DNA from: Halichondria panicea
Lineage: Eukaryota; Porifera; Demospongiae; Suberitida; Halichondriidae
Direction of reading: 5' to 3'
Assembly (NCBI RefSeq): GCF_963675165.1
Contig: NC_087388.1
Coordinates: forward strand, 2,396,800 to 2,460,799
DNA: 64,000 nt
Made by a program: the position numbers and the translations under genes. A model generated the notes under the pieces. That model made no database searches, was not told the DNA's origin, and saw nothing but the letters and a program-made list of their open reading frames with translations. Numbering within the stretch: the stretch's first letter is position 1; each line of letters starts with the position of its first letter. This document shows, piece after piece, positions 35,428-48,030 of this stretch.

Positions 35428-38400
35428 CTCGATAACTATAATAATTATTATTGTACATGCACGTTAAACACCTTCTATTCAGTGAAGTTATAGATTTTAC
35501 AAGGTGTAACAAAATTTGAAAGTGGAAGCATAATTATGGGCTTATGAAAATCCCTGGTATTGTTTGAATCAGTATAAATTAAGGATATACCATATCGTAC
35601 ACACAAACACACACATTCCATATTCATTCATGATCATCTATAGCAACAAAACACCAGAACATGAGATCAAGTGGTATATTGACCTTGCAGTGTTTCTTAG
35701 GAATTATTTAATTCACTACAGACAGTAAACATGTCTGTAGTGGTTACTCTTAATCAGGTCAACCTCTAATAGGCCCTCTATGTGCAAATTAATATAATGT
35801 ATTTTTGAAAGTCTCCATTGACTGCTTCAACATGCATGTACAGACCACCTTTTTATTACAGCCATGCAAGGTTGAGCTGCTCAACTGTGCGAGGTAAATA
35901 TGTTTCACTGATCAGTGTGTTAATTATTCATATTTCATATTTTTGTAACTCATTTTTAGGGTGCAAGCATGATCAAAGCATTTCACACAAGGCGTACTTA
36001 ATTCATGAGTTAATTACAGATAACAGGAGACCACCCCTCTTGCCATCAGGTTACAGCTGTGGAATATCAAACGCAGACAATACAATACATTATTTAAAAG
36101 GCCATCGAAAGTTTGATTGATCTTAGGGAAAGAGTAAACGATGACAGATCACGATTGTATATACTAAATTCAGCAGGCAGCAGTAACATGTATCATAGAT
36201 TGAAAAGGAAGGGGATTGGAAACGAAAATTTTCGCGTGAAACACTCCGCGTTATAGGGCGTGGCTAAAACTACAAAGGGATTATTTTATAATCAGCATGC
36301 TCATTACCTGTCTTGGCTGCCATACAATGTGCTGTACATAGAAATGGTGAAATTGATCACTTTTAATGTTGAATATTCTAAAAAGTAAAGAGAATATAGC
36401 TCTAAAAGGTCGACTAAGCAACGCAACCACTATCACTAAACAAACAAATGCTATAAAAGAAGGAATAGCCCTTACTATGAAGTCGTGAGAGGTCAAGGCC
36501 CGTGGTGTGTCTAAAAGTATACTAAAGCAGTTTGAAGGACTATACTGCAAACGTTTATGAACAGTAAAGCTTATCCATGGCATGAAACCATACTATATAG
36601 CACTTAGATACATAATAACCAAGTCAAGCAATGTCTTTTGCTGTTTAGGCTTCGCAGCAGGGAAAGAGAAAAGTTGACATGGAGTAATTCAAGCTATACT
36701 CAACAAAAACTAAAAACAGAGTAAAGACAGCGGACTTAGACAAGTTAGAGCTTGTCAGTGGTGTAAACTTACTTCTCTAGAGTAACCTCCCAGCCTCTGA
36801 GTGATCGCTAGTGCATAGGAGAGCTAGAAACAGTTGAAATATAACCAGAGTACGGTCAAAACAAAAATAATCGCGAGCGCGAAATCATAACGCGGAGTGT
36901 TTCAACCACTTACACAGGGAGGCCTGGTCGTTTCCAATCCCCTTCCTTTTCAATCTATGCATGTATCCCACATGTACGTGGATGTCAACCGTGACAAATA
37001 CTAAATATAAATACTTACATGTAAGGTGACCTTATATGCAGAGGCTGCTGCATAAACGACTATTACCTGCTCTACTAGCCGAGGAAATGAATCAAAGCAC
37101 TCATTAGTGCCCAAGGTTATTAAAATGAGACACTATTGCAGGATACACTGCACTTCGTAAACCACGTACACTACATATATAAGTATCAAAAGGAGACGCT
37201 ATGCAGGATACTAATTTTAAATGATACGAGATTCACAACACACTGTTACTCACTGATCTCATTGACGTGGTTAGAGGGACAATCAGTGCACACGCATCTA
37301 TTGTAAGCCCGGCCACACCTGCGTGGATAATACAGAGACAATTTAACAACATTCCTTAAATACGAGATTGTGGCATCTGTGTAATTTTATTGAGCAGGAA
37401 AGCTTTGGACCTCTTGCATGGCAATACATGTAGTACCTGTACACCCCCCTCAACGCACTGTGTATATAACAAACAGACGAGTATTGAATTTGAAAAGTGA
37501 AGAGATATAAAACCATATTCTTGCAAGAAGAAAACACATTACATTTGTAGACAACTACATCTTTGCACGGGTTAATGGCCCTACCGTGTACATGAAATTG
37601 TAAATGGACGCGCATGGATGATTACAGTGAACCCTTAGCTCTAGTGGTATCATCCTACACCCTCTATAATACAGTCTGGTACATGGTCCCCAAAGTATCT
37701 ACAGCAGGTGTACAGACTACACACGAGCTGCAACATACAAATGTATTTACGAGAGCAGCCACCTACATATTTACGTTATGACAATAATATGAATCAGTAC
37801 CATTCCAATAGAAGAGGGCAACATTAGACCTCACCATTACTATCTCTGCACACATCTCTGAGGAGCAGCTCTGCTCCGGGTGTGGAAAGGGTGTCTTCAA
37901 GTCCGTCAATGGAGAAGCTCGCCTTGAGGTAAACTGTCACCAGTGTGGGGTCTGGATGTGTGGGTGGTGAGGGTGTGAGGGCTGAAGGGGTGAGGAGGTG
38001 GAGGTATCCACCAAAACTGGAAGAATGGAGTTTTTGAAGATGAGTAGAATCTTCTTTTTTTGAGTACTGCATGGAGATGATGATGAGTGTGATGCAAGAG
38101 AACACGTATTACCTATAACTCCTACACTGCTGCAACACCAAAAAGTGTATCTTAAGAGAGGCATGGACTGTTCCCAAGCAATTCGATGGGCTACACTATG
38201 GTTATAACTCACCTCCTGGCCATAGTATAGCACTCTACCCAGTAGATCCAGTCTAGTTGGTGACTGACTCTCTCTACTCAGGCTAGGCAATTTCTCACCC
38301 AGACCTTGTGATGCTGTGAGGGGAAGACTGGTGACACTGGCCTGGAGGATGTAACAAAAAGACGGGGGAAAAGCCGAGAAGGTTGTCTGGGGAAGGAGGG

Positions 38401-41400
38401 TTACAGGTAGTGAGATACGATTAACATACAGTAAACTCTCGTTAATCCGGCCACCCTTAGGACAGTGCGGCTTGGCCGGAATAGCGAGGTGGCCGCCTTT
38501 CAGAAAATAGCCGCGGCTAAAAAAACGACCCTACCTCGAATCAAATGACTAATTTTGCGACAGCCTCGAGGATAATTAATTATTATGCTCTCTATTTTAT
38601 CGCCAAACCACACCCAAAATGTCATATCTGGTCGTAAAAACGTACATGTATTAAAATGCTAGTTTGCGGCAGCCAGTACTGGCCAGTATACGGAATAGCG
38701 AGTGGCTGAATTTCAGGGTGAGTTTTGTAAAGTAAATATCTAGCTAGCAATTCGTGCCAAACCAAATGGCCAGTATATCGAGGTGGCCATACTTCAGAGA
38801 GCCGGATTAGCGAGAGTCTACTGTACTACCATGTTGTGGAATAAATTACTGACAATGCAGATCGTTCAAAAGTACAATGTTAACTGGGAATAATAATTAT
38901 ATCCAAGGAGTTCAGTCACGATCACGTGCACCACTTCTAGCTAGTGTTGCACGGTTGGTCATTGGAGACTGAAGGCAAATGTATGTGTTTCTCTGCATGG
39001 CTACTTTGAATACAAAGCGTTCAGTATAACCAACCAAATCCCCAGCAATCCCCTCCATTCTGACACGTTAATCAATGCCAGCCAGTACAGTACGTGCAAT
39101 CTACATACAGCAACGCTGAACTATACTTTACCCTATAGTCTAGCTACATTAATTGTAGCTAATCCTGCATGGTCCAACCAGACAACAGACACAGCTATTC
39201 AGGTGACATAAGCTCCATAAAGCAAGGTAGCCATTATTTTTGGTAACATGAACAAAAACTTTAGGAATGTCATGTGAGCGAGGACGCATGTCCAACCTCT
39301 TCATGCATAATTAAATTGTGTTCTTTAGGCAAGTCAATTTAATACATACACTTTAAGCAAGGGTAAAGATCATCAAAATATAATTCTGAACGTGTCATAT
39401 GGACTCAGCATGCATCCAGTTTACTTGGCTATGAGATTGGTATTTACCTGAGAGTTACTGACTAGTGGTGACAGTGGTGGGTAGAGCTTGAGGGAGGAGA
39501 TCAGGGAGATCAGCTCAGGACTCCTGCACGGGGGTGAGATGACATCATCATGTACAGACTTTTTAAAGTACCCCATGCATAATAGTGAACACGATTTATG
39601 GAAGTGGTGGCACAAAAGGTAATTTTATCCAAGTGCTTCTCACAACACACACACAGCACACAATGAACAGAACAAAGAATAAGACTGCATGGTGTGACCT
39701 AAGTTTTGCATGCATGTACATGTAGGTCTCGTAGATTGCACAACTGAAGTATTCCATACATGCGTGGCGTAAATGCATTAATACGCACGTGATTGAGGAA
39801 TAAAAGACTATGTGAGTTAATTGATCTGAGATTACCCTTGTTCTGTTCGAAATAGTCTTGAAAATCAATGCAGTCCAAACTATTGATTATTTGTAACAGT
39901 CCAAGTATGTCCTTCTAATCAGTATTAGAGTGATAGCCAATCAAGTTGAGGCATGAGGTACATGTATTGTATGCTTCTGTCCAGCTGTTATAGTGGAGGT
40001 GTCCCAACGAACAGGACCCACCCACCTTTCAGCTCGTGGGTGGTGTTTTCTGGGACTTGAATTATAAACTCTTGCTAATTTTAAACAACATGTTTTTCTA
40101 TCAAATTGCTGGTTGGGGGTTCCTTCAGCAAAATTAATTAATAGCTTGTTAAGATCATTCATTATAACCACACACACACTCACCTAGTGTTGTTGGCTCT
40201 CCTGAGTAGCTTGAGGTCGGTGAAATGGACTACCTCCCTCTCTCCTGTTTCCACTAAGCCAGACCTGCATGGTGATGTGAAGATGTGAAGAACTGTTATC
40301 ATACATTGTATGTACATGTACATGAAGACTATAGGCTTGGTACATGATGCTATAATAGTGGTTTGGAGATATCTATGGGATTTAGACAAAAGCATGTACT
40401 GATTTAGTATCCCGAGCATAGCTGCCTCATTTCGTCTTTTCATTTTTTGTTGCCTTCTATTTATGTTGAGTAGAGAAAGAAAAGGGGAGGAGGCCTGGGA
40501 ACGAGGCTGGGTACAAAAAAGACCGTCTGTGTGTTAGCTGTCATGCTGAAAGGTCAGTTTCTCCTGCCCCTGCTACGAAGTGTATACTGTATAGCGCGAA
40601 ATTTTTGAGGCACTTATATTTCGTGGAATATGGCCTCTAAAAGCATTTCGTTGCACAATGTTTGTAGAATGACTGCATGCTTACCGGAAGCCATGCCTTT
40701 AATCTTTGTACGTTATAGCAGATAATTCTAATGAACAATTTTCGTGTAGGATTGCTAACCCACGAAATTTTGCGCTATACATGTACGTACGGTATATGCA
40801 AGCTACAGCTCCAAAGTTAGCTATAGCTAGAGCTAGGATATAAGACAGTACGTTTGTAAGCTGTCATGTTGAAAGGTCTGCTCCCCCTGGCCCTGCTACG
40901 AAGTTTTACAAAGGTGTATATGCAAGTCACATAGAGCTTTAAGGTTTAATAAATCCTCTAAATATGGTGTAGGCTAGCCTCGATTCCAGGCCGCTCTCAA
41001 TTGAGAAAGACGGCCTGGTATACACTGTCTGCGCATGCGTCAATTTCCCCAAAATTCTTGGGGATCGAGATATCTTAGTAAATTAGTCAGTATATTCACT
41101 ATTACGATGTCATTGCACAAATCACAGCAGTTTTAATAAGCTACTTACAACATTTATGACCTAGACTAGTGACTAGTTTTGTTTTGATGGCTTCTACTTC
41201 TGTTGTGCTGTTTCAAGCTCTCTCCAGTGTTGAAGAGTCAGGTTTTGTCTTCTTTTGTACTGTGGTACATGGTAGAGTGGTGGGCGTTTTTCTGTCAGTA
41301 CCTACCGGCTCTTGCAAGTCTACTTGCTTCCAGACGCTTGTTTGATGCCATAATTATCAGTAAGATCAGTGCTCCTTGTATGAGCCTAGAGTTGTGATGG

Positions 41401-44400
41401 CGATTTCTCTCTCTTGACACTAATAGTTTAATCAACCACGTAGGTGACCATAGTACAAAAGATAAATTAAGAGTTTTACTACATGTAACAATTAAATTTA
41501 CTATTGAATCTACCCACGCGCAAACGGTGGTTACCAGGTCCTCTAGTGAGAGGGGCTGGGATCGAGGCTAGGTGTAGGCATATTAGTAGGAGCAGCTAGC
41601 ACTGAAGAGTATAGTTCAAATTCAAATTTACTGCACATGCAGCGCAGCGTTAATTCAGAATAAATTTGAATTTGAATTACTCTCAGTATACAACTCTTGT
41701 GGGAAGCTACACCAAAGGTATAGTACAGCTCAATACCAGAGGAGGTCCGACAACCGTGCGCCTAGCATTAATATTTGCTGAATCTAAAAGTTGCCTTTAC
41801 AGATGTTGTTAGAGAGAGTTAGAGCTCCTATTACTAAAACTATAGACCTAACAATACAAGACAGAGGACTAAGTCTAAGAAGAGTGCAACACGTACATTG
41901 TACCTCTAAAGGCAAGTTTTATGCTGATTCAGCAACAATTAATGTTCAGGCGCACGGTTGTCGGACCTCCTCTGGCTCAACACATGATGTTCATGGAAGG
42001 TACTCTTTTAAAGTTGCTGTCATGATTCATGTGAAAGGTCTAGTGTGAACAGACCACAAAACACTTGAGACTTGAGAGTCACCACCCAGAGTATCCTCGA
42101 TTCCAGGCTGCACTGAAGATGGGCCTGGTATCGACTGTTTGCACATAATCCTCAGAAACTGGGGGCTCCGTATCCTCGTATAATGCTTAGTAAAACAATG
42201 ACGTCACAACGAACGGAAGTGGATTGAAGAAAGTGGATAGAAGTGCGATTGTGAAGGTTTCTAGCCAGTGTGATAGCATTCTAATAGCCTGCTAAAGACC
42301 CACAGCCTGTAACAGTGTGGATTACAATCGTCTGAACGGAGGGAAGACTGACAATAGCCTAATGGACAGGTCACGCCTATCTGACACTAACCTTGGTGAA
42401 AGTCTACATGTAGACTCTATCAGGTAGCTGCTGTAACCAAAATTAATGTACAGCTTTGTCTCTAGCTACATGTAGCTAGCTAGCTATATATTTATGTGTA
42501 TGGCTTCAGGAGTGCATTATATAAATTGTATATTCATGCACTCATGATGGCTGTGCGCATGCGTAAGCGAGGTATACGGTAGTGTATTTGTGTGTAGACT
42601 GCTACAGCTGTTCAAGGATCAATGAAGTGCAAGTAAGAGTTTCTATAGGCTTCTAGTCATGTTTTCTTGGATTTTAATTCGTGGAATTGCAAAATAATGC
42701 TTCGTTCTCGAGTTATGCCTAGTTTTGCTTACTTGGAATGCCATTGCTGCCTTTTCAAAAGAGCACGTTGCCAAACTTTTTACTGAGTGTTGGTACTCTA
42801 CTTAGTAGGGTTAGGCTGACTAATGGGTACTACCTGATTTTTCCAGGTACGTACTACTTAAAAAAAAGGGATAATAAGCTGTTCTCTTAACAGTATTGTC
42901 ATTACACCTTCAAGAGCAAACGGTAGCAACAGAGTTTGCCCCTACAGCTTAAAATATAAAGTCCAAAATAAAATGCAGAATGGGTAGAGGAAGTCAAACA
43001 TACGTACATGAATCACAACAAGTTTCGTATAACGGCCAGTGCTGGCGTGATATGAAAAAAGATGCAGGACGAAAACACTGAACTTGTAGTGATCATTCAT
43101 GTACAGTGACCCTCTGAGTATAAACTACTGTGGCAAATCCCCGAACACGAGTAACGTATTCACCTACCATTCACTCTCGAGCTGCTGCGGGAGTTGTATC
43201 TCAGAAAACAACCCAGCTGCATCACAGAGGAGCAGGCACCAGGTGAACTTTGACCCTCTGATCTTGTTGCTGTATAACAGAGTCCTTCGAGCTGTAGACG
43301 GTCTGTGGAAGACACATTGTACCAGTACATGTGCATACATACATGTAGTAACTGACTGATGGCGGGAAACTACAATTTCAGATGAGATGTACACACCACC
43401 TAAAATAAATTTACATGTACTAAGTCGATCAGCGATTAATGTTCACGCCTATCAATAATCACATGAAATTGCGTCTACAGGAGAGTTGAAAAACAGAAGT
43501 GGTCCCCTCACAGACAATAGCCAAGGGCTGGACAACAACTTGCTGGAAGGAAATCCTATAGAAACCTTCCTTGCCAGAATTAGAGCTGCCCGAAACTACC
43601 AATTCGATCAAAACAATCGATGTAAGCAAGCAACTGCCTATATAGTAGAACTGCTAGCTTTCCTTTAGTCGCAACTTAATACAATGTGTTGCAAGGGTAT
43701 TATCTTGGCTACAAGTGGTAGTTGACATTTTTTCAATTCTCCTCTTGCTTATCGAGATATTAAAACAAGTTTTGGGGGGTTTATAGCTATCAAATATCGG
43801 TATGTGCATGCGCAATTATCAGCAACGTATCAATTAATTAATTTTTGAGAAATTTTAGGATTTGCACATGTGCAAATCGGCATGTATGCCGATTTTGATA
43901 GCTAATCCTATATACACAAGATTCAATGCAAAGCCATTTATTTACACTCACTGGTTGTCTTTGTGATCATTCTGTACAGTCCTGATTAGCTGTTGCCTCT
44001 TCCTCCGATACACTCGCACCACCCTCCCTGTGACTCCTCCCACCATCCCGCACTGGGCATGCTCAATAGCGTCCAACAATAGGGTGGGAACCTCTGGAAG
44101 GCCTTTGGTGGCCTGGACCGATGATGCAGTACTAGCTGGCAGGGGAGTGGGGTGCCTGTCCTTCGCCGGCTTAAGCAATAAAGACTGTGAAGATTAAATA
44201 ACACAAGTCAAGAACTTGAGTGTGAAATAAAAACTGTATACAGTATTATTATATGTTTCAGATGTAGCAATTGCTATTATAGTACAGTGTACATCTGTAG
44301 GTAATGTACTGTACATGTATGTAAATTCATAAAAACAAATCTCATGATTGTAATGCAGGTCAGTCACCGTGCACCCCACCCACTCTGTACATACAGTCCA

Positions 44401-47400
44401 TGTACCTTGACTGGTGAGAGTGTGAGTGCACTGCTGTCTGGTACTGGTGACGTGAGGTGTGAGGAGACAGAGAGAGAGCCCCTGAGCTTACAGGGGACAG
44501 GGGAAGTCGGCATGGTCAGTGAAGGGGCGTGTTCCAGGGGCTGACAGAACAGAGCACAGAGCACTACCTCTTGGGAGGGGGAGGACAGACTCAAACACTG
44601 CCTGCAATTATGATAATTACATGCATATTCAAACAAAATGTACATGTACAACAGTGCAGTAATGAGATTAAGTATGAAGCTATAACACTGAGCACTAAAC
44701 ACATTGTAGGGTGATTAGACCATCACTTGATTATTGATATGAAAGCACCACGGGTGCTGATGCCTCGGTGGAGGTGCCAAAGCTACATAACATAAAGCTA
44801 CTATATTATACACATTGATTATAATTATCACGATGAACATTTTTAATTTTGCTGCGTCAGAATCCAGAATCACAGGGAAACTCGAAGAGTGGGTAATGAT
44901 CGATGATGATGATTGTTGCTAAAAATGATTGATGCCAAAAGTTTAAGTCTAAAATTAATGGCTGCAAGTCAGCAGAGTCTCTTCTCACTCTTGAAGCTAC
45001 CAATGGCTAGTGTTCTAGTGCAGAGCTAACTACTGTCCGGCATAGTCTTGCTCTTTTTGCAGTCTGCATCGTGACTAAATTGTTGCTAGGTCCTTTTATA
45101 ATGCTGCGGTTACGTTAGATATACCACACCTACTCGGAGGATATGCACAACATATATCCTCCGCTACCATGGTTACATACCCCTCAGAGTATCCACGGTA
45201 GCGGAGGATATAAAATATGAATGCATGTCCTCCGAATAGGTGTGGTATAATTATATCCTATACAGTGGCGGATCTGAAAAATGAAAGGGGAGTTCCAAAT
45301 TAACGAGCGCGCAGCACGAATTTTTGGGATTACGCCCACTTCTGGTCACATGTTGTGCAGTATTAGACTAGGCAATTCTCAGCCAGGGGAAGTCCCATAA
45401 TAGACTTCTGTAGAGCGAGATGTAGAGCTAGCTAGCTGCCACAAACAGTCAACTAGCTAGCCTAGGCTAACCATTGACTTTGAACACGCCTTTGGCAGTT
45501 GATACTGTACATCAAAACAACATGTACAATCATTGAATCAATATAATAGCTACAAAAACTAGCTGGTAGCTGTAGTAGAGCCACAATAGCTAGACTGAAA
45601 GGGGGGATCCGTGGCACCCTGGGATCTCCCCCTGGATCCACCACTGCTATACTTAAAGAAGAAGCACATTTGAACGAAACAGGGCAGCAACTTAAAAAGT
45701 TAAGACATCTATATAAATAGTACATGCATGCATTTCCCTACATTCTCACCATGGAGGGTGTATCCTGACTCGACTACCAGCCCTCAGATTGAGGCTCTTG
45801 GCACATTGCAGAGAGAACAGCACAACTATCACAACAGGTGGGGCATTAAGGAGTGTAGTCTGAAGAGAAGGGTTACCCTGTGTCAGATGACAGGAGGCAA
45901 CAAAGAGGGAGTAGCAGTTGACCAGCGCCAGGACTTGGACAGTGAGGCAACTGGAGGTATCTGCAGATGGAGAAACATCCACAGCATGGTGCATGCACTA
46001 TAAACCCCAAAAATTAAGAGAGAACTTCCCAACAAGGGTGGGGTGGGTGCACGACTAAACATTTTTTCCCGTGATCTGCACAAACTCGAACTCTGTCATG
46101 AGAAAGTCTTTCAAAGCACTAACAAGCTGATAGACTGTAGATAACAGTATCAAAATGGCTGCCACGTACAGAGACATAGCCTTAAAGTTCTTGAGGCTAC
46201 TGTTTGAGGCGGCTTCTATTACACGAAGGTGGACTGTACGGACGCTAGTATTTGAGTGCACCTATATACAAGAGCGGCCTCTGATCAAGCATATACGGTA
46301 TTAGAATACATGAAAGTGTACTCCCTCCCACTCACCGACATCACTCTCGTGCAGAGTCTTGACTCTGTGTTCCCAGAAGGTGACCTCAACCCCTTCTCTC
46401 TGGACCACTCTCTCGAGCTGTTCTGCCAGACCACCCTCCACGTACCGACGTCGTCCTCGACGACTGCCAATCTGGGAGTACAAATATTCACATTCACATA
46501 CAAACAATATCACATAATTATGTACTTTCACATTCATGTCTAATGCCAGTGTCGCACCCTTTTATTCAGTAATATTTGAAACACACTTAGCTATCCAACG
46601 TGTTTCAATGTTTATTGCACACTTCACTGTCATTGGCTGTAGGTCACATGATCAGCAATAAGCAGTGTGCTGAGGCCATGTGTGCACAGACTGTTATGCT
46701 TGACTGTACAGTACAGTGTAAATGTACGTACATGTATAGTGTCAAGAGCTACTCCTGATAAAGTGCAATGGGCTTATTTTGAAGTTAAGATAGAAAATCA
46801 TACACAATTGCAGTTATTAACTGCTTACCTTCTTGGCCGAGTCTAGAGGTGTCTTGATGGCACTACTGAGATCACTCTCCCCCACACTGGTAGCGTCAGT
46901 ATCCAGAGAGACTCCCTTAAGCCAGTCACTAGTTTTAGGCCTACAGAGAGTGTGGTCAAGATTTGCCTCAGGGGAAATGGGAGGAGTGGAAGTGAGAAGC
47001 TCGCCATCAGTTGAGTGGAGTGTGGGCTTGTGAGTGGGTGGAGTGTGGAGAGTGGAATTGGGGGGAGTATAAGGTGGGGAGAGGGTATCGTTATCACTGG
47101 TGTGATTGGACTCGAAATCACTGATATAATCCATAGCCACCTAAGAAATTAAATACATGTATTTGTACGTACGTAGGACTATACGGTTGTTATTTACATA
47201 TGGAAATGAAATTAATTGTTAGTGTCGACACATAAACCCAGGGTACATGTACATGTAAGCAACACCAAACCTTCCACGCAGCATCTGACTACTCTACTCA
47301 AGGTACAATCCGCAGTGCAATGAATAATAATTATGTACATGCATGTGCGTACATGTATTACACTCACCACGTCACTCTGCTGCCGTAGTGTTGATGTGTG

Positions 47401-48030
47401 TAGCAGGTCCATAGTCCTCCTCCACTTGTTAGCTCTGTCCACAGTGCCCTCCACCACTCCATCGGTAGCTGCTCCATCACTGTCAGTCACTATGTCTGCA
47501 CTGTCTAAATGCGCCACATCTCTCGGGTCATTGTCACTGTATGATTCAATATCGGAGGATTCGAAGTTCTCCTCCCCCTCATCCAGCCCCGGCCACTTCA
47601 CCTCAGAGAACAATTGGTTCCAGTCATGTGACCCTGGGGAAGGATACATGCGGTTATATGAATTATTGAAAAGAGAGCAGAGCTCGGTACATGAAATTAT
47701 TTCGGTCCTTCCGATACGATTAGAGAAACAGTTAGTTATAAGTGAAGACGGGAAAATGAAGTTACCTTTTTTAGCCTTTTTCCTGCTGCTCGAGTTGACA
47801 CCACTAGGAGCTGCTCTCTTAGCAAGATTCTGCTTGTCTTTGGACGGTCTGGAGGGCGAAGCAAGGGGGTCAGAGGTCGAGGGGTGATCAACAAGTGCAG
47901 ACTGTATGAACTTGGAAACATCTCGTGTTCGAGGTTGTCCTTTTCGAGAACTGTGTCTCGTCTTTTTACGAACAACCTGGAAATCTGATCGGAGGCCGAG
48001 GGTAAAATCATAAGTACAAGGCGAAACCAT
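31849..48030 (-). CDS. SPIDR: SPIDR orthologue, complete 19-exon gene
   Basis: Scaffolding protein of homologous-recombination repair; the vertebrate protein links the BLM helicase to RAD51 in the nucleus. Exons, 5' to 3' on the minus strand: 47766-48030, 47368-47633, 46829-47140, 46336-46471, 45750-45960, 44406-44601, 43952-44169, 43168-43302, 40184-40264, 39448-39523, 38213-38341, 37835-38066, 35362-35427, 34626-34745, 33112-33199, 32291-32408, 32182-32238, 32026-32107, 31849-31892. Every join is GT-AG and in phase; the sum is 2832 nt (943 codons plus stop), against about 915 residues in human as I recall it. Collinear blocks include RGGLAEQLERVVQRE, RIHPPW, CLLLCDAAGLFSEIQL, VVGVDEENAYSWPACDLCG and VLGKWVEL. 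Least certain are the start (first ATG of an open exon, 48030) and the acceptors at 44169 (44160 also possible) and 34745 (34749 possible). I found the family by comparison with remembered human sequence, not by a search. Confidence 0.9.
36186..36968. repeat. Inverted repeat around exon-like segments, SPIDR intron 12
   Basis: Left arm 36186-36258 (agattgaaaaggaaggggat, gaaacactccgcgttat) and right arm about 36886-36968 (ataacgcggagtgtttc, atccccttccttttcaatct). The right arm has an extra about 15 bases. Interior of about 630 bp holds three exon-like segments. Confidence 0.75.
36299..37287 (-). other. Cluster of minus-strand exon-like segments in SPIDR intron 12
   Basis: Segments with good splice borders, all compatible with phase 0: about 37227-37287 (GLTIDACALIVPLTTSMRS, donor GTGAGT), about 37069-37101 (CFDSFPRLVEQ), 36770-36820 (acceptor TTTCTAG, SYALAITQRLGGYSRE, donor GTAAGT), 36480-36553 (YSPSNCFSILLD, PRALTSHDFI, donor GTAAGG) and a short last piece ending WQPRQ before GTAATG. 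Human SPIDR has nothing between the flanking exons. I recognise no family. Either a nested gene, extra sponge-specific exons, or chance. Confidence 0.35.
38429..38823. mobile_element. pogo/Tigger-type element, right-copy counterpart
   Basis: Positional equivalent of the element at 599-998, in the same SPIDR intron, with the same ends and TA flanks. It was present before the duplication. Confidence 0.85.
40974..41571. mobile_element. hAT-like element, right-copy counterpart
   Basis: Same ends and flanks as 3145-3718, at the equivalent place in the right-hand duplicate. Small indels only. Confidence 0.75.
41736..41974. mobile_element. Small inverted-repeat element, right-copy counterpart
   Basis: Equivalent of 3883-4120 with the same ends and flanks, inside a SPIDR intron. 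Confidence 0.7.
44730..45015. repeat. R3 repeat, reversed, right copy only
   Basis: Complement of the R3 3' half: gatgcctcggtggaggtgcc near 44760 and gctaactact near 45020. It is absent from the left duplicate. Confidence 0.65.
45118..45252. repeat. Palindrome fragment of the 6652-7284 family
   Basis: Inverted arms around ggatatgcac and cctccgctacc. Only the terminal palindrome and about 90 bases before it are present. Lies in a SPIDR intron of the right copy. Confidence 0.65.
45263..45646. mobile_element. Non-autonomous element with CAGTGGCGGATC ends, right copy only
   Basis: 384 bp. Ends CAGTGGCGGATC and GATCCACCACTG. Flanked by CTATA on both sides (45258-45262, 45647-45651). The left duplicate shows the uninterrupted site (tcctatacttaaagaag, near 9210). 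Insertion therefore post-dates or distinguishes the two copies. Confidence 0.88.
46336..48030 (-). other. SPIDR N-terminal exons: basic/acidic low-complexity region plus RGGLAEQL motif
   Basis: Exons 1-4 of the intact gene. Exon 1 is basic and Ser-rich (RKKTRHSSRK; SSSRKKAKK), resembling a nuclear localisation stretch. Exon 2 opens with SHDWNQLFSEVKWPG and continues with acidic Ser/Asp runs, as in the N-terminal region of human SPIDR (DUF4502 as I recall). Exon 3 is Pro/Thr/Ser-rich and ends TPLDSAKK; exon 4 carries RRYVEGGLAEQLERVVQ, matching the human segment around RGGLAERL. Exon phases run 1, 0, 0, 1. This is the part most damaged in the left-hand copy. Confidence 0.85.

Larger units (their letters stand above)
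37835..45960 (-). other. SPIDR middle exons (5-12)
   Basis: Exon 5 (45750-45960) aligns from SCLTVQVLAL to RVRIHPPW. Exon 6 (44406-44601) continues with a Ser/Pro-rich insert. Exon 7 carries VTGRVVRVYRRKRQQ. Exon 8 has FTWCLLLCDAAGLFSEIQ, the human LLVQDACGMFGEVHL block. Exon 9 has EREVVHFTDLKLLRR, exon 10 ELISLISSLKLYPPLSP, exon 11 RLDLLGRVLYYGQE and exon 12 TLVTVYLKA. The alternating short strands suggest OB-like folds; that is inference. Introns hold many small transposons, mostly shared with the left-hand copy. Confidence 0.85.

Noticed and set aside
46055-46261. Candidate SPIDR exon (VRTVHLRVIEAASN)
   Set aside because: The exon at 45750-45960 fits the phase and the human order better; no matching donor was found for this one.
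47333-47887. 184-codon plus-strand open frame
   Set aside because: It is the antisense of SPIDR exons 1-2, which have orthology and splice support. The counterpart at 10486-10992 is the same shadow.
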